From Dichomitus squalens LYAD-421 SS1 (taxonomy: Eukaryota > Basidiomycota > Agaricomycetes > Polyporales > Polyporaceae): a stretch of DNA of 64,000 nt. Position 1 is the stretch's first letter, and every line of letters begins with the position of its first letter. Shown piece after piece: positions 34,440-46,730 of this stretch. The DNA lies in NCBI RefSeq assembly GCF_000275845.1, contig NW_006766892.1, positions 586,736 to 650,735 of the forward strand. Reading direction: 5' to 3'. A program made the position numbers and the translations under genes. The notes under the pieces were generated by a model that saw only the letters and a program-made list of their open reading frames with translations, was not told where the DNA came from and searched no databases.

Positions 34440-35214
34440 GTCGTTGTCTTGGAGGTCTTTGTGGGCGAGGGAGGAGCAGCGGTGGGGGACGGGGTGATCA
34501 ATGCTCTACCTGGTGATGGTGGTAGAGATGGAAGGTCAGATGCACTCCGCGCAGCATGATGAGACGATAAGGACAGATGGGAAACGAAGGGAGCGCACAA
34601 AGGAGGGCAGCGGTGAGAGGGGAGGAGGGACATACCCTTTTGAGACAGCAAGACAGTTGAGCTGAAGGCTCGGGGGGATTCAAAGGGGAAGGTCATGCTT
34701 TAATAGCACTCACCCGAAAAGCAGGCACCAAGAGCGAGTGAGCCCAGGAAGAAAGCACGGGCGAGGCAACGGGGCCTCGTCGACGGGAGAGCGGGGACAA
34801 AGGAGGAGAAGGGAGAGCACAAGAAGGGCGTCCCTTCCTGGCACATCCCCGCGAATGGGCGCCTCCCTTCTCCCGGCAATCCCCTGCCAATCCCCGCACC
34901 GCCTTCGCAGTGACCTCCCACAGACGCGGTGTCGTGACTGTGACCGCGAGGACTTCCGTACATCGTATTCTGCACCAGCAAGCAGCGAACGCAGAGATTT
35001 GATTTCGATAGCAGAGGTTTCACGTCGTTGAGAGTCTGCAGATAGTGTACAATCCATCCATAGAAATGTAGTAGTAGCTATACATGGTGAGCGCGTAAGC
35101 AAATAAGCACGGTATAAAAACCAATAGACATAGCAATGAAAAATCACGACAGCTCGTTATATACACACCACCATCCCGCAAAGCCCCTTCCATAAGATAC
35201 ACAGACAGCGCACA
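34440..35214. other. Intergenic region between tail-anchored protein promoter and KHA1 3' end
   Basis: A 775-bp stretch with no supported gene; frames here are short and lack family motifs. A pyrimidine-rich tract on the minus strand at about 34450-34700 is consistent with a promoter/leader of the gene starting at 34439. Confidence 0.45.
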
Positions 35215-38200
35215 TCACCACTTCTGCGCAGCCTGCACGACCAGCAAGCTCGCATGCCCCGGGCCCGCAACGACGAACGCGCACGCCACGCACCCCAGCG
35301 TCTTCGGCAGCTCCGAGCCCAGCGCCGCCCCCCGCGCCCCCGCAAGCTTCTGCAGCTCGACCTCGTGCGACTCCACCGCCATCCGCCGCGACCGCCCCGC
35401 GACGACGATCTGCCGTCCGCGCGTCGGCGAGCGCGCGTGCAGCTCCACCGCGCGGTGCAGCGGCTGCGCGGACGCCTCCTCCACGAACGTCATGCGCGCG
35501 CGCACCGCCGCGGCCTCGGGCCCTGCGCTCGCGGACGACGCCGACGCGAGCCTCGTCCACAGCAGGTCGTCCGCCGTCTCGGACGCGAGGCGCGTCTGCG
35601 TCGTCTGCGCGCCGTACACCGTGTCCGGGAAGACCGTCTGCAGAGTCTGTCAGCATTCGTCGCGCATCGTGAGCAGGCGATGAACTTACAGCGTGCACGG
35701 TGTTCTGTAGCTTGATCTGCTCGATCGTGTCCACAGGCTCGAGCGCCGCACCGTCCACCTTCTTCATGCGCACCACCGTCGCGCTCACCGACGGGTGCAG
35801 GCACAGCTGCACCACGAACGCGAGCGCCGCGCGGTCGTCCGGGCCCCCGAAGAACGGCACGAACGCGTGGAACTGCGCGTCCCCGCCCCCGAGCTGGGGC
35901 GAGCCCGGGGCGCCGCGGTCCCAGAAGAGCGCGACGTCCGCCGGGGCGTCCGCGAAGACGCGGCGGACGAAGTGCGAGTGCACCGTCGTCGCCGTCTGCC
36001 CGCTACTCCTGCCCTCGTGCCTCGCCTGGAAGAGACCGTCGAAAGGCGACGGCGCGACGCTCGCTGCGGACGAGGGCGACGCGGCGTCCGTGGGGGAGTC
36101 GGGGACGTCGTTGTCGAGGGACTCGGAGCCGAGGGCGTTCGTCCAGGGGAGGATGACCATCTGGCTGCCCGCTGCACGGGCGTGCTGCGTGACGTTCTCC
36201 GCGAAGTCTTCGCCGCCGACGACGGCAAGGGCGGTGGAGACGGCGATGCGGTGCAGGTAGCCGAACGTCTTGAAGATCGCGAGGATGGGGTCGCGTTGCG
36301 CGAGGGCGTCGGCGGCCTGCGACTTCAGCACCGCGGAGGCACGGTTCGTGAGCTCGATGAGGCGCAGGACGTCCACAGAGATGCGCGGGCGGTCCATCGA
36401 GCTGCGGGCCGGGGTCAGTGTCGGGATGCCTTCAGACATCGCGGCCTTCTCGTCCATCTCTGCGCTCGAAGCATCCGACGAAGGCGCATCCGGCAACATA
36501 GAGAACGGTATCTGGAGAAGTTGGGTGATGGTCATGATAGCCGGAAGCTGCTCGATCCTATCGACGATGATGGCGAAGCGCGTCTTGAGGGAGTCCTTTA
36601 TCTCGCTCCTGCTCGCACCAGTGCCATCTTCGGTAGATGCGGAGGGGAGCGGCTGCTTAGGCTGTTCTCTGATACGGACACGGTACTTGGCCGGGTAGAA
36701 GAGAATGGTGAGAGGCGTAGTCATGAACGTGAGCACGAGCGCGTGCAGAACGAACATGGAGAACGTGCGAGTGTCCAGGATGCCGGCAGAAAGACCGACA
36801 TTGAGTACAATGAGCTCAACCAGCCTGCGCAATGTATTTCAGTCTCTGCTCGGAGGATGTCAGGCCATGGCACTCACCCCTTGCAACTCATGAGTGCGCC
36901 GATGGCGCCGGACTCACGCACGCTGAAGCCCATGATCTTGGCGGTGATACCGCACGCAAGGAACTTCGAGAAGAACGCGATGACACAAATGAGGATCGTG
37001 TATCCCCAGGTGATACCGTTGTTCAACAAGCCCAAGTTGGTGCGAAGACCGGTGAAAGCGAAGTACTGGCGCGTTGTGTAAGCTAAGAGCTCAACCGGAT
37101 GCTTCAGCACTCACCAGAGGGAGCAGCAAGAGTAGTAGTATGTCCTCAAGCTTCTCAACCAAAGCAATTGCGTACCCGTTCTTCTTAGGGATGATCAATC
37201 CGGCCAGGAAACCGCCCTGTGCCACCACCTCACTTCAGCAAACGGGTCTTATGCTGACAACCAGTGAGGCGCCACTTACGAAGATCTCGTGAATGCCGAT
37301 GACATCTGTGTAAAATCCGGATATGAGGACCATGACAATGGTGACGGACATCATCAATGTTGATGGCGTGCCAGCGTCCAAGCTACCAGTCTTCACCGCG
37401 AGCCAGTGGTACGCCCATCGCACAGGGAAGAGAATGAATATGACGAAGCCGATCCCGGCGAGAAGCACCCAAAGCGCAGTCAGGCCGCTCGAGGAGTTGA
37501 TGAGCGCAACAGACAGCGCGAGCAGAACCCAACCAATGACTGGGTGTAGATAGTATGGCGTCAGTCACAATAGTATCGCCGACGCGGACGCGCAGCAAAA
37601 TATAACCCTTACCATCATTGCCCACGCCCGCGGATAGGGTGACGACTCCCACGGTCGTATCCAATAGTCTCAATTCTGTGAGAATCCGACAGAGCACCGG
37701 GAAGGCGGTGATGCCAACCGCGACAGCAATGAAGAGCACAAAGACGCCAAAGCTCGCTGTCCCGTCCGTGAACTGGTGGTAGATGGGCACCGCGAGGGCA
37801 GCACCCAGTCCGAGCGGAATAATGAGGCCCGCGATGGAAATAGCTGCGGCGGCCTTGACGTTGCGGCGAATGACACGCATGTCGATTTCCATTCCGACGA
37901 GGAACATGAAGAGGACGAGGCCGAGGTTCGCGGTCAGATTTAGGATGACCAGTGACTGAGTTGGAAAGATCGTGTTCGTGAAGTTTGGGATGTGCCCCAT
38001 GACAGAGGGCCCGAGGAGTACACCGCCGATGACTTCGGCAATGACACGCGGCTGGCGGATGCGCGAAAGGAAGAGCGCAAGCAGCTGGGTCATGCCGATG
38101 ACAATGACTGCGTACACATTGAAGGGGAGTCGTCAGCAACGCGAGAGCATTGGATGGCGCGGGGCAGACACACCGACTTGGATGACCCATAGACGAAAAG

Positions 38201-38366
38201 GGTCGCTCGAATTGTAATCTGCTGGGTTGTCACCAGCGATAATGCCAGCCTAGGAGGGGGATTGTGAGTAAGGCCCTTGGTAGCCACAGAACCGCTTAGA
38301 ACTCACCTGCTCAGGGGCGGCAGCTCTCCGGACGAGAGCAAGAACGTCGGCTGAAAACGCTCCCAT
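35215..38366 (-). CDS. K+/H+ antiporter, KHA1-type (CPA2 family)
   Basis: Monovalent cation/proton exchanger, expected in Golgi or endosomal membranes. The start is MGAFSADVLALVRRAAAPEQ. Hydrophobic core segments include GMTQLLALFLSRIRQPRVIA, EVIGGVLLGPSVMGHIPNFT, LNLTANLGLVLFMFLVGMEI, FVLFIAVAVGITAFPVLCRI, GGFLAGLIIPKKNG and FAFTGLRTNLGLLNNGITWG. The cytosolic C-terminus has Ser/Thr linkers and an alpha/beta part (GCVACAFVVAGPGHASLLVV) resembling a regulatory nucleotide-binding-like or USP-like fold. Seven or more introns were seen. The last joins TVHA to TVFPDTVYGAQTTQTRLA at about 35690/35645 and gives the true stop at 35215; the unspliced read-through ends elsewhere. Confidence 0.92.
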
Positions 38367-39087
38367 GTCGATGGTGGTCGACTAGCACGAGGGAACTCGT
38401 CAGTCTCTGAATGGACACGGCAGAGATAGACGGATAGGAGGCAAGGGGAAGAGCGCTCCAACAACTGCTAGTTCTCCCGGAAGCCCCCACTTAACACGCA
38501 CCGTAGGCGCCCGCTCAAGATCGCATCTGGCTGGTGAAACGGCGCTTATCACGAGCCACTCCAAAAGCGAGTGCCTGGCATCTAATCAGTGCAGTGCCAG
38601 TGGGAACTCACCACCGCTCGTCTGCAGAATTTCAAGTTGCATAGATCAAGCTCACAAGGGAGAATGAGCTATCTCAAACTAAGTGTCTTGGCCGCGGAGG
38701 CATCCCTGTTCCTCAGCGCCATTCGGGCTGAGACTTCCGAGTCGTCCACGGTTCCGTATCAGAGTGGTCTGGACATGCCCCGCTGTCAAAGCTCAAACCT
38801 TCGATAGCTGAAATACCTAACGTCATATTCCGTAAGATGCATACAAGTCTCAAGCGGGCGCAACCGTTTCGCTCGCACGCGCTTGCATCGAATGCCCATG
38901 GAGATATGTGGGACGGCGCCTGCATAGGAAATCAGAACTCGCTTGATACTCTTCGCAATTGCGTGAGCTCATAGACTTCGCTTTGAGAAACTGTATTGGC
39001 ACAGCAAGATGACAAGTAAAATACACAGAGAGGCAACGATAGGTCGGTGCGCCCATACCGTGAACAAAACTAGAACCAGGCACAGAA
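38367..39087. other. Intergenic region upstream of the antiporter
   Basis: A 721-bp spacer between the antiporter start and the BUD31 stop, both on the minus strand. No additional gene seen. Confidence 0.5.
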
Positions 39088-39757
39088 TCAAGAGTCAGAA
39101 CTACAGCCGCGACAGCCTGTCAGAGATGATCAGTAACATGAACACTTCTTCAACTCCATGGGTAAATACCGCAGTGCACGCATTCCACGACCGTGCCCGG
39201 ACGTAGCTGGGCTTTTGGTACACGACAAATACAAGTCGACCCTTGATAGTTCATGTCCTAGGATGCCGTCAGCTAGGGCTACTAGGGAGCATGGGAGCAG
39301 GGATATGGCGTACTTTTGTCTGTATGCACCGCACGCAACAGAGTTTCTCGTATCCGGGCTTCTTCCACTTCGCTATCAGGCTTGAAGAGGTACACTAGTC
39401 AGCCTTGTCAAGACAGGTCGTATGTGCATGTACTCACTTTGCGTCTGCGTATCCCTCCTTCAAAAGCCAGTCATACAGCTCCTTGCTAATAGCCTCGCGC
39501 TTGTAGTACAGCTCGTATATGTACCGTGAACGCGTATGTGAGATCCGCATGATTGGCCAAAGAGACTCTGACTTGCGCTTTCCCTCATGAGACTCGTTCT
39601 CGGCATCACGCATCTTCTTCGCGTAGTCATCAAGGATCTACAGGTCATACTCGGTGAGCTGACCCCTCTGCCAGTACGAGTCCAGCAAACGTACGCTCTC
39701 GATGTCCTCAAAGCCTTCTGGGGGCTTCTTCGTCCTCGTGGTGCGAATCTTGGGCAT
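39088..39757 (-). CDS. BUD31: BUD31 (G10) spliceosome-associated protein
   Basis: Small zinc-containing splicing factor of the activated spliceosome. The start [20 protein letters not shown] is nearly invariant in eukaryotes. It continues after an intron as [40 protein letters not shown] and [17 protein letters not shown] [20 protein letters not shown]. Later exons give [30 protein letters not shown] and [16 protein letters not shown], which hold the cysteine clusters. Four introns were traced (about 57, 58, 56 and 53 nt). The short first intron contains the sequence read as an in-frame TAG if unspliced. Length is about 149 residues versus 144 in human. Confidence 0.96.
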
Positions 39758-40200
39758 GTTGTCTGTGTAGGAGCCCAGGAGCGAGCAGAGGGTGAATGAG
39801 ACAGTCGTGAGGACGCTGTAAGTGGCACAGTCGTGTGGCGAGTGCGAGGCAGGACGCGTTTACGTAATCTGCACGTGCGAGAGGACCTCGAGGAGGGCAC
39901 GCGTCCGGACGCGACCGCCGCGCTCTCCGCCGTCGATTCTGCCTATTTCAACCCCTCGACGCCTCACAACCTCCCGCCACGTTGCCCTGAACTCACAGCT
40001 CATCCACCACTTGCGCTCGCCTGCCCTGCTCGCTCTTATCCCTGTCGACCTCTACGCTCGATCATCTCTTGCCGGCATATGCTCCACCATCAGTCGGCAA
40101 CCGTCCTCGACATTCAACGCTAGACAACGACGTTTACTGCATCTTGTAAACTCACTTCGCGCTTGTTCACCTTTCTAAATTATTCTGTGTCTTGGGAACC
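39758..40200. promoter_or_regulatory. Divergent promoter region BUD31 / HVA22-like gene
   Basis: A 443-bp spacer between opposite start codons; pyrimidine-rich on the plus strand before the ATG at 40201. No TATA box recognised. Confidence 0.4.
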
Positions 40201-42144
40201 ATGCCTCTGGTCGTGCCAGTTCTCCGGCTGGCCTACACCTTCCTCAACGTCTTTGAGACTTTCAAGACTCTCCGGCTTCCCCCTCCCTCGGCGCGGAATG
40301 GCGGTCAGCCCAGTCAGAGGGCAATGGCCGCGCGTAAGCGGTCTATGAAGGGCGTCATGACGGTCTGGATGGTCTGGGTGAGTACGTTACGCGCGCGCTG
40401 TCGGCATCCAGCTCATCGCACGGACCGTGCCCTCAGGCTTGTTTCATGCTATATGAAAGATGGGTCGAAACCTTTGTTTGGCTCTTCGTCCCATTCTATA
40501 GCGAAATCAAGTCGTTGTTCATCCTCTTCTTCCTCCTCACCCGAGCAAAGGTCAGTGCTAGCGGTCGTACCCCGTCGTCAAGGACCAGATTGATCGGTCT
40601 CTTGCTACTCGCAGGGAGCAGAGCCCGTCTTCTTGCATGTCATACGGCCTGTTATCAAGCCCTACACCGTGCCTTTGGATGCCCTCTGCGACACCGCTAC
40701 CTCGTTTGGCGATCTCGTCATACTCGTGGCTTTGATTCCTTACAACTACCTCCTCGGGTTCTACCGCCGGTGGTGGAAGGCCTACGATCCCCCACAGGCG
40801 GACCCTGAGACATGGCACCGGGACTCTCCTCCCGCTGCTGCTGCTTCTCGCCCCTCTGCGCATCGGGCATACGCGTCCGAGTCTACTGGAGAAGCACGTC
40901 CCGCTGCGAAGAGAAACGTCTCGAACGGTTCGGTTAAGCAGACACGTTCCGTCATACAGTCTCGTTCAAACGTCCCTACGCCTAATCACCAGATCTGGCG
41001 CCCATCTCCCTCAGCGTACGATGTCGACGACGAGGTCACGCTGAACCCACACTCCGGCCTTCCAACGCCGCCCATTGAGCGCCAGCAGCACATGCAGCTG
41101 GCCGGAGCACCCATCGTCGCTCCCAAACCCGTGCGCGCGGGTAACGGGGCACAGTTTTCCGGGATTGCAGAGGACGATGAGGAGGAAGCAGGGGTCCGGC
41201 CGGGTTTTCGGAAGTCGCTCCTATTGCCGCGTGAGCCCCGGAACCCCGGCTCCGATGGCGATTTGAGCGACGACGACGACACGAAAGGGGTTCAACCACT
41301 TAACGGACAGGCATCGAACGACGACGAGACCCTCGTGGATGAGGAAGAAGAAACAGACGCGGAGATGAACGGGGACGAGGTCAGCGCACGCGCCCCGTGG
41401 CAGGACGAGGGCGAAAACGAATATGAGAGCGACATAGACGAGGACGTGTTCAACACGACGCTGGCTACGCCCGGGCGACGGCGCCGATATGAGGACGACG
41501 ATTCGGAGTACGAGGAGTACCTCGACAATACCATGCTCACGCCTCCACCCATGAAGACTTCTTTTTCCGAGTCTAGCGCCGTTACGCAGTCGTCCGCACT
41601 CAGCACGACGGACGCTGGCTCCTCCCTCCGCACCACCCGATCCCTGTCGTCCGACGGCTCTTCGCTCGCAAGAAAGAAGCAGCGCGCCCCTCGGAAATTC
41701 GCAGGGGACGACGACAAGTTCTCTGTCAACGTTCCCGTGTGCAAGGCAGGCGCCGCAGGGAAGCCCGCTGCACCTGGCTCCCGTGGCTCTACCATTGGCC
41801 GGTCACGCGGGAAGACATTGCAGGACGGTACGGAGAACGGCGACGCTGCGCCTGAGGACGATACTGGTGAGGGCGCTGAGGTGAAGCCAGGTATGGGCAC
41901 CGTTCGCGCACGGCCGAAGCCTCAACGCGGGGACAGCCAGGGGACGATTCGTGGACCGCCGACGAGGGGGCGAGGGGCGAGCACGGCTCGCGGGGCAGCG
42001 CTACCGGCCCGGGCACCCTCTGCTCGCATTGCGGCGAAGGAGCGTCCGAAGCCTGTCGTCAAGAAGGCTACGGGCGTAGGGACTGCTGCTCCCAAGGTGG
42101 TGCCGAAGGTAGCGAAGCCGGTTCAGAAGGACGCAGCGGCTTGA
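40201..42144 (+). CDS. TB2/DP1/HVA22 (REEP/Yop1) family membrane protein with long disordered tail
   Basis: Reticulon-like ER membrane-shaping protein. Exons 40201-40377, 40437-40550 and 40615-42144 (1821 nt) give 606 residues. The TB2/DP1/HVA22 domain occupies roughly residues 1-160. It starts MPLVVPVLRLAYTFLNVFET and continues WACFMLYERWVETFVWLFVP, FYSEIKSLFILFFLLTRAKG and EPVFLHVIRPVIKPYTVPLD. Another hydrophobic stretch is FGDLVILVALIPYNYLLGFY. The remaining 440 residues are Ser/Asp/Glu/Pro-rich, switching at the end to Arg/Gly/Lys-rich (RGPPTRGRGASTARGAALPA). The tail is far longer than in Yop1/REEP5. Role inferred from the domain: ER tubule curvature. Confidence 0.9.
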
Positions 42145-43344
42145 TTGACGTTCATTTCATGGCTACCTGACGTACGGCACACGACACACGACATCAATAG
42201 ACGCATCCATTCATCTTTCCAATTCATCTTCTCAATGTTCGCACACTCATATACTCGATACACCATCTCCGCATACCTTCACACCCTCAACCTTCGTATT
42301 TAGGACGAGACACTTGCATATAGGGAACGCGGACCTGCACCGCTGGTCCCAAAATTGCCCCGAGCCCGGAACTCAGAGACCCTCGCATGGATTCACGTAG
42401 CAGCTAATCGTCCACCTCATCCTCATCATCAAGCTGTAAATTATTACAATACACCATGCCACGCGCAATGATCATCCTTTCTAACGCAACATTTTCCAAT
42501 GACTGAGGAGAATAGGTGTGCACACGACAGGATGGAACGTCAAGGCAGGGGTGGTTAAGTTGCCAATCACTTACGTACCCGCGAATAGGGACCTCACTAC
42601 GATCACTATCGCCGTGGTCTTACTGATCGGTCAATACACGGTTCTATGTCCGCTAAGTAGTACTACGACAAAGCTGAAGCCTAATGGGATAAGGATTATG
42701 AGATCATATTTCGAATTTCAGTAAGTAGCGGTGTAGGCATTGAAGGCCTGTGCCGCGACTCGGCTTCGGCGATTGCGAAAGGTCCGCTGTGTCGTCGGTG
42801 CGAAAACATGTGACTAGCGGGAACCATCATCACGAGCCACGCAGGTGAGCATAGACTATCACACCGGACTACATGTCGGCATCGATCAAAATTGGGTCAC
42901 GAGTTGTCGTTCAACCGTATAATCGAGAAGTTCTTGGCCTGAGGCATATGCATTAGTCCTCATGAGAACCAGGCAACGCCAGCATATATGTGGGTTGATT
43001 CCACAAGCTTCTAAGGGCTGTGAATTATACTCGGGCCAAGTGTACTTGCACCAAGTCTGGGAATCGACCGCTAGTCCGACAATCAGCCTCCGTAGACTGA
43101 GGTAGCCTCGACTCTCAGGGCCCCTCAGCCAAGTCCGATGTCAGAAGCTACTTATCCCGGCTACCGCTGCGTAAGGAACCGCTGACAAAAAGGGTGACAG
43201 ATAAGGGGCACGGTGGTCCAGTGTGTTCGCGATCAGAGCTTCTCCGTTGAATGTGACCTACTATAGCAGCAGCATATATAACTGGAGTCCTAGAGCATTC
43301 ATGGCCTTCAGTCAAGACCACTTCGCCCAGCACACTTCGTTGAC
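42145..43344. other. Intergenic region upstream of amidohydrolase C
   Basis: 1.2 kb without a supported gene. A TATATAA box at about 43275-43282 lies roughly 65 bases before the ATG of paralogue C. It is followed by GGAGTCCT, which also occurs just downstream of the TATA box of paralogue B. Confidence 0.5.
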
Positions 43345-45024
43345 ATGACGAGATATCTACTCAAAGGAGGAACCGTCGCGACCTCGGTCCAAGGGAGCAA
43401 CGAGGCCCGTGTGTTTAGGGCAGATGTACTCATCGAGGGCGATACCATCGCGCGCATCGAGGAGAACATCGTGCCTGCAGCTGGGGTGGAGGTCATCGAC
43501 TGCAAGGACAAGTGGATTACTCCAGGTTTCGTCGATACTCACCGGTGCGCCTTCGCACAGTTTATATATAGTGCAACGTCGCTGACCGGCCGCCGCTATA
43601 GACACGTGTTCATGACCATCCTGCGCGGCACACAATGCGAGTGGGTAATCGACAGTCAAGTTCTGCGATCTGAAACTAAGTAACTGTTACTTCGGGCAGC
43701 TGGTTGCTGACTGAATACATCGTCAAAATGTCATGGTGAGCGTCCCAAATCAACTCTGACCGAATCCTATTACTCACCAGGCCCAATTCTCTCGCTAGGT
43801 CTATTCAGGGGACCATGACCCCCGAAGAGGTCGCAATTGGAACGCTCGCAGGACTGCTCGAAGCACTCCACAACGGCGTCACAACGATCCTGGACCACTA
43901 CCATGCCGCGCACACTCCGGAGCACGCAGAGGCCGCACTCAAGGCCACCATCGACTCCGGGGCTCGCGTCGTATGGGCCCCAGCTCGCCAGAGTCCGCCC
44001 ACGCGCCTGCTCCCATTCCCGGAGTGGTCCAACGACGCTCAGTCGATTGAATGGCAGCGGGCGAAGATCAAGGAGTGGGGCTCTGCGGACGGAGGCAAGC
44101 TGCGCCCCGACGGACGCGTCACGCTCGGGCTCGCGTACGACATCTGGAACTGGGAGAGCGCGATGGCCCAGCACCAGGAGTTCCTGGCATACGCGCGGGC
44201 GAACAACGTGAAGACGATCACGGCGCACGTCGTGAAGGGCCCGCAGATTCTGAGGTGGCGCGACGCTGGGCTGCTCGGGCCCGACGTTGTGTTCTCGCAT
44301 TGCAACGCCCTCACGGATTGTCCCGCCTTGGATGATGAGCGGTGGAAGGCTCTCAAGGATAGCGGCGCAGCTATTGGGTCTACCCCTGAGGATGAGCTGG
44401 GGATGGCGCACGGCAATCCCGTCGCTCTTGACGCGCTTCAAAGAGGCGTGAAGTGCGGGCTCGGGGTGGTACGTGACCCCTCTCTTCTCGACGGAGGAAT
44501 GTACTCCTACTGAACGTGACATCAATCAGGACTGTCTCTCGATCAACAGCGGTGACATATTAACGCAGATGCGCTTCGCGCTCCAATGGGCCCGCGGTCA
44601 CGACCACGAGCGCATCCATCTGAACAAGGAGACGCTCCCATTCAAGAACAAGTATAGCAGCGCCGACGCTTTCCGGCTTGGAACACTCGGCGGGGCGGAA
44701 GCGTTGAACCTGGCTCACCTGATCGGGACCGTCGAGGCTGGCAAGCGGGCGGACCTCCTCATCTTCGACGCAAACTCAGTAAACTTGGGAGGTGTCGAGG
44801 ATCCGATCCAGGGAGTGGTCTTCCACGCTTCAAGCGAAGATATTGAGACAGTGTTTGTGGATGGAGAGATAGTGAAAAAGGATCGCAAACTGATCAGGGA
44901 TTGGGCTCCCGTCGTCAAGGAGCTCAAGCAGAGAGGGGAAGACATTCGAAAGCGGTGGCCGGCGGAGGTCCTGGAGGAACGGTGGAAGCAGTGGTATGAC
45001 ACGAATGGGGCTCCGCGCTTCTGA
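43345..45024 (+). CDS. Amidohydrolase family protein (paralogue C)
   Basis: Third member of the family seen at 27-31 kb, on the other strand, 12 kb away. MTRYLLKGGTVATSVQGSNE begins the protein; ITPGFVDTHR/H leads into the metal region. Other segments are NGVTTILDHYHAAHTPEHAE, ITAHVVKGPQILRWRDAGLL, DVVFSHCNALTDCPALDDER, AIGSTPEDELGMAHGNP and KRADLLIFDANSVNLGGVED; it ends QWYDTNGAPRF. Intron positions match A and B, including the CGA|C and TG|G joins, with GT donors. It carries PNSLARS just before the IQGTMTPEEV block, which A and B lack, so it is the more diverged copy. Substrate unknown. Confidence 0.83.
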
Positions 45025-45302
45025 TGGGGAGCCGAAAAATAAACGAATGCCACGGGATGTACTGTATAATTAGTCAGAGTTATGCGCAACGAAAGCTCGT
45101 TCAATGTCTGCGTCAGCGTGCAAGAGTCCCTTACCGCCGTAGGTCGTTCACATCCGATTATCACGATACGAGTGTGGGGCTTGAGGCTTCCGGCAAACCG
45201 CGGTATGCTCCCATTATTCCGAGTATCAAATAACCAATGTCCCCCGGCATACCTACGAGCACCCGGACCGCCTGCATCTGCCAACAAAGCACAAACAGCA
45301 CA

Positions 45303-46549
45303 TCAATGGCTTGGTCTGCCAACCAAGACCATCCCGTCATCCTCTTCCGTCTCCGTTCCATATTCGCTACCCTCCATCCGACTGTGGGTCAATACAGGCG
45401 AGGAGGTGGCAGAGTTCTCGGACACGCTGTTCGACGCTCGGCTTGCGGTCCGGAGTGGCTCAGGCTCGTTTTCCTTGGTTGGTTCGGACGGGGTAGGAGG
45501 CTGGGCGGGAGTAGCCAATGGTGCCGGCGTCACGGCGGGTTGTGCTGTCTTGGGCTCCGTGCCCGGAGGAGGGGGAGCAGATATCTCGCGCAGAGTCTCT
45601 ACCATCATGTCGTGCACGCGAATCGCCAATTCAGATGCATCCGCAGCCGTAAGGCCGGTTGTGGGAATAGGCGGAAGGACTAGACGGGCTTTGTGAGCTA
45701 CACAAGTACATTGACCGCATTGTTTCAGCGCACCTTTGACTTTAAGAGTACCGCTCTCAAACACGCCCTTCCTGTACAACCTCCAGTAGTTCTCGCAGAT
45801 CACTGGAACGATCGGGACTTGCGCCTGAATGGCCGTATGAAACGCGCCTTTCTTGAAGGGGAGCATATCGTGGTATGGACGCATCGAGCGCGTGCCCTCG
45901 GGGAAGAGCCAGAGGGAGCTGTTGCGTTCCTTCATGATCTCGCCGGCTGCAGTGAGCGACCGCACCGCGCGCGCGTTGTTCCCGCGGTCGACAAAGACAG
46001 CCCCGGCGAGGGTCATGAATTGACCCAATAGCGGCGACCATTGCAGCTCCTTCTTCGCCATGATGGAGGCTCGACGAGGGAAGATCCTATCGGGAGTATA
46101 CATCCATGCATGAATGTGATTTTGGGTTGCAAATTGAAGCATTCGGGGAGGCAGGCGTCAGTGTCGTGTCCGATCGCGACATAGATAGTGGAAACACACC
46201 TCCCAAGGTAGAGAATATCGAGCATGCTCTGATGGTTGCCGACCAGGACGGAGGGTCGCGTCTCGAGGTAGTCTTGGCCCTCTACGATGAGACGGATGCC
46301 GATTACACGGCTCGCGAGGAAGTAGAAGCTGCGCGCGACGATATAGAATACGTCAAAGCGGTTGCCTGTGAGGCCCAAGCCTATCGAACATATCACACCC
46401 CATATAGAGCAGACTCCGAGGGTGGAGAGGTAGAGACCGAGACGGACATAGTACCGGGCGAATGGGCTGGAGTCTGCCCAAGTCTTGAGGGCGAAGACGG
46501 GGAGAGAGACGTAGGCGAGAGGCTTGATGATGCTGGCCAGGAAGGACAT
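45303..46549 (-). CDS. 1-acyl-sn-glycerol-3-phosphate acyltransferase (PlsC/SLC1 type)
   Basis: Membrane enzyme that makes phosphatidic acid from lysophosphatidic acid. The start MSFLASIIKPLAYVSLPVFA precedes membrane helices such as YLSTLGVCSIWGVICSIGLG. The acyltransferase motif NHQSMLD (NHX4D) is in SVLVGNHQSMLDILYLGR. Motif III is WLFPEGTRSMRPYHDMLPFK, and VPIVPVICENYWRLY is the later conserved block. Introns interrupt after LYLGR (near 46205), between 46100 and 46060, and at KVK|ARLVLPP (near 45700). A Pro/Ser/Thr-rich C-terminal extension ends DDGMVLVGRPSH. It is divergent from the gene at 46731 with only 181 bp between starts. Confidence 0.93.
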
Positions 46550-46730
46550 GATCGAGCCTCGTCGTCTCTGACGATGGTGAGGGAGATGTGTACGATGGGG
46601 GCGATGGGATCGCGGAGGAGAGGAAAGTGGCGAGGAAGAAGCCCACGCGGGCAGGAATCCGGACGAGGGTCGGAGTCTGAAGCGACATGGACGACCATCT
46701 CCCGGGACGCTTCTCCGTGCTTCCGCAACC

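Noticed and set aside
16245..39757. THO7, U2, BUD31, tRNase Z and tRNA-His as an RNA-processing cluster
   Set aside because: They are spread among unrelated genes on both strands with no shared regulatory sequence; chance proximity is the simpler reading.
43010..43100. tRNA-like stretch with GGGAATCGACC
   Set aside because: No acceptor stem or D arm could be paired around it.
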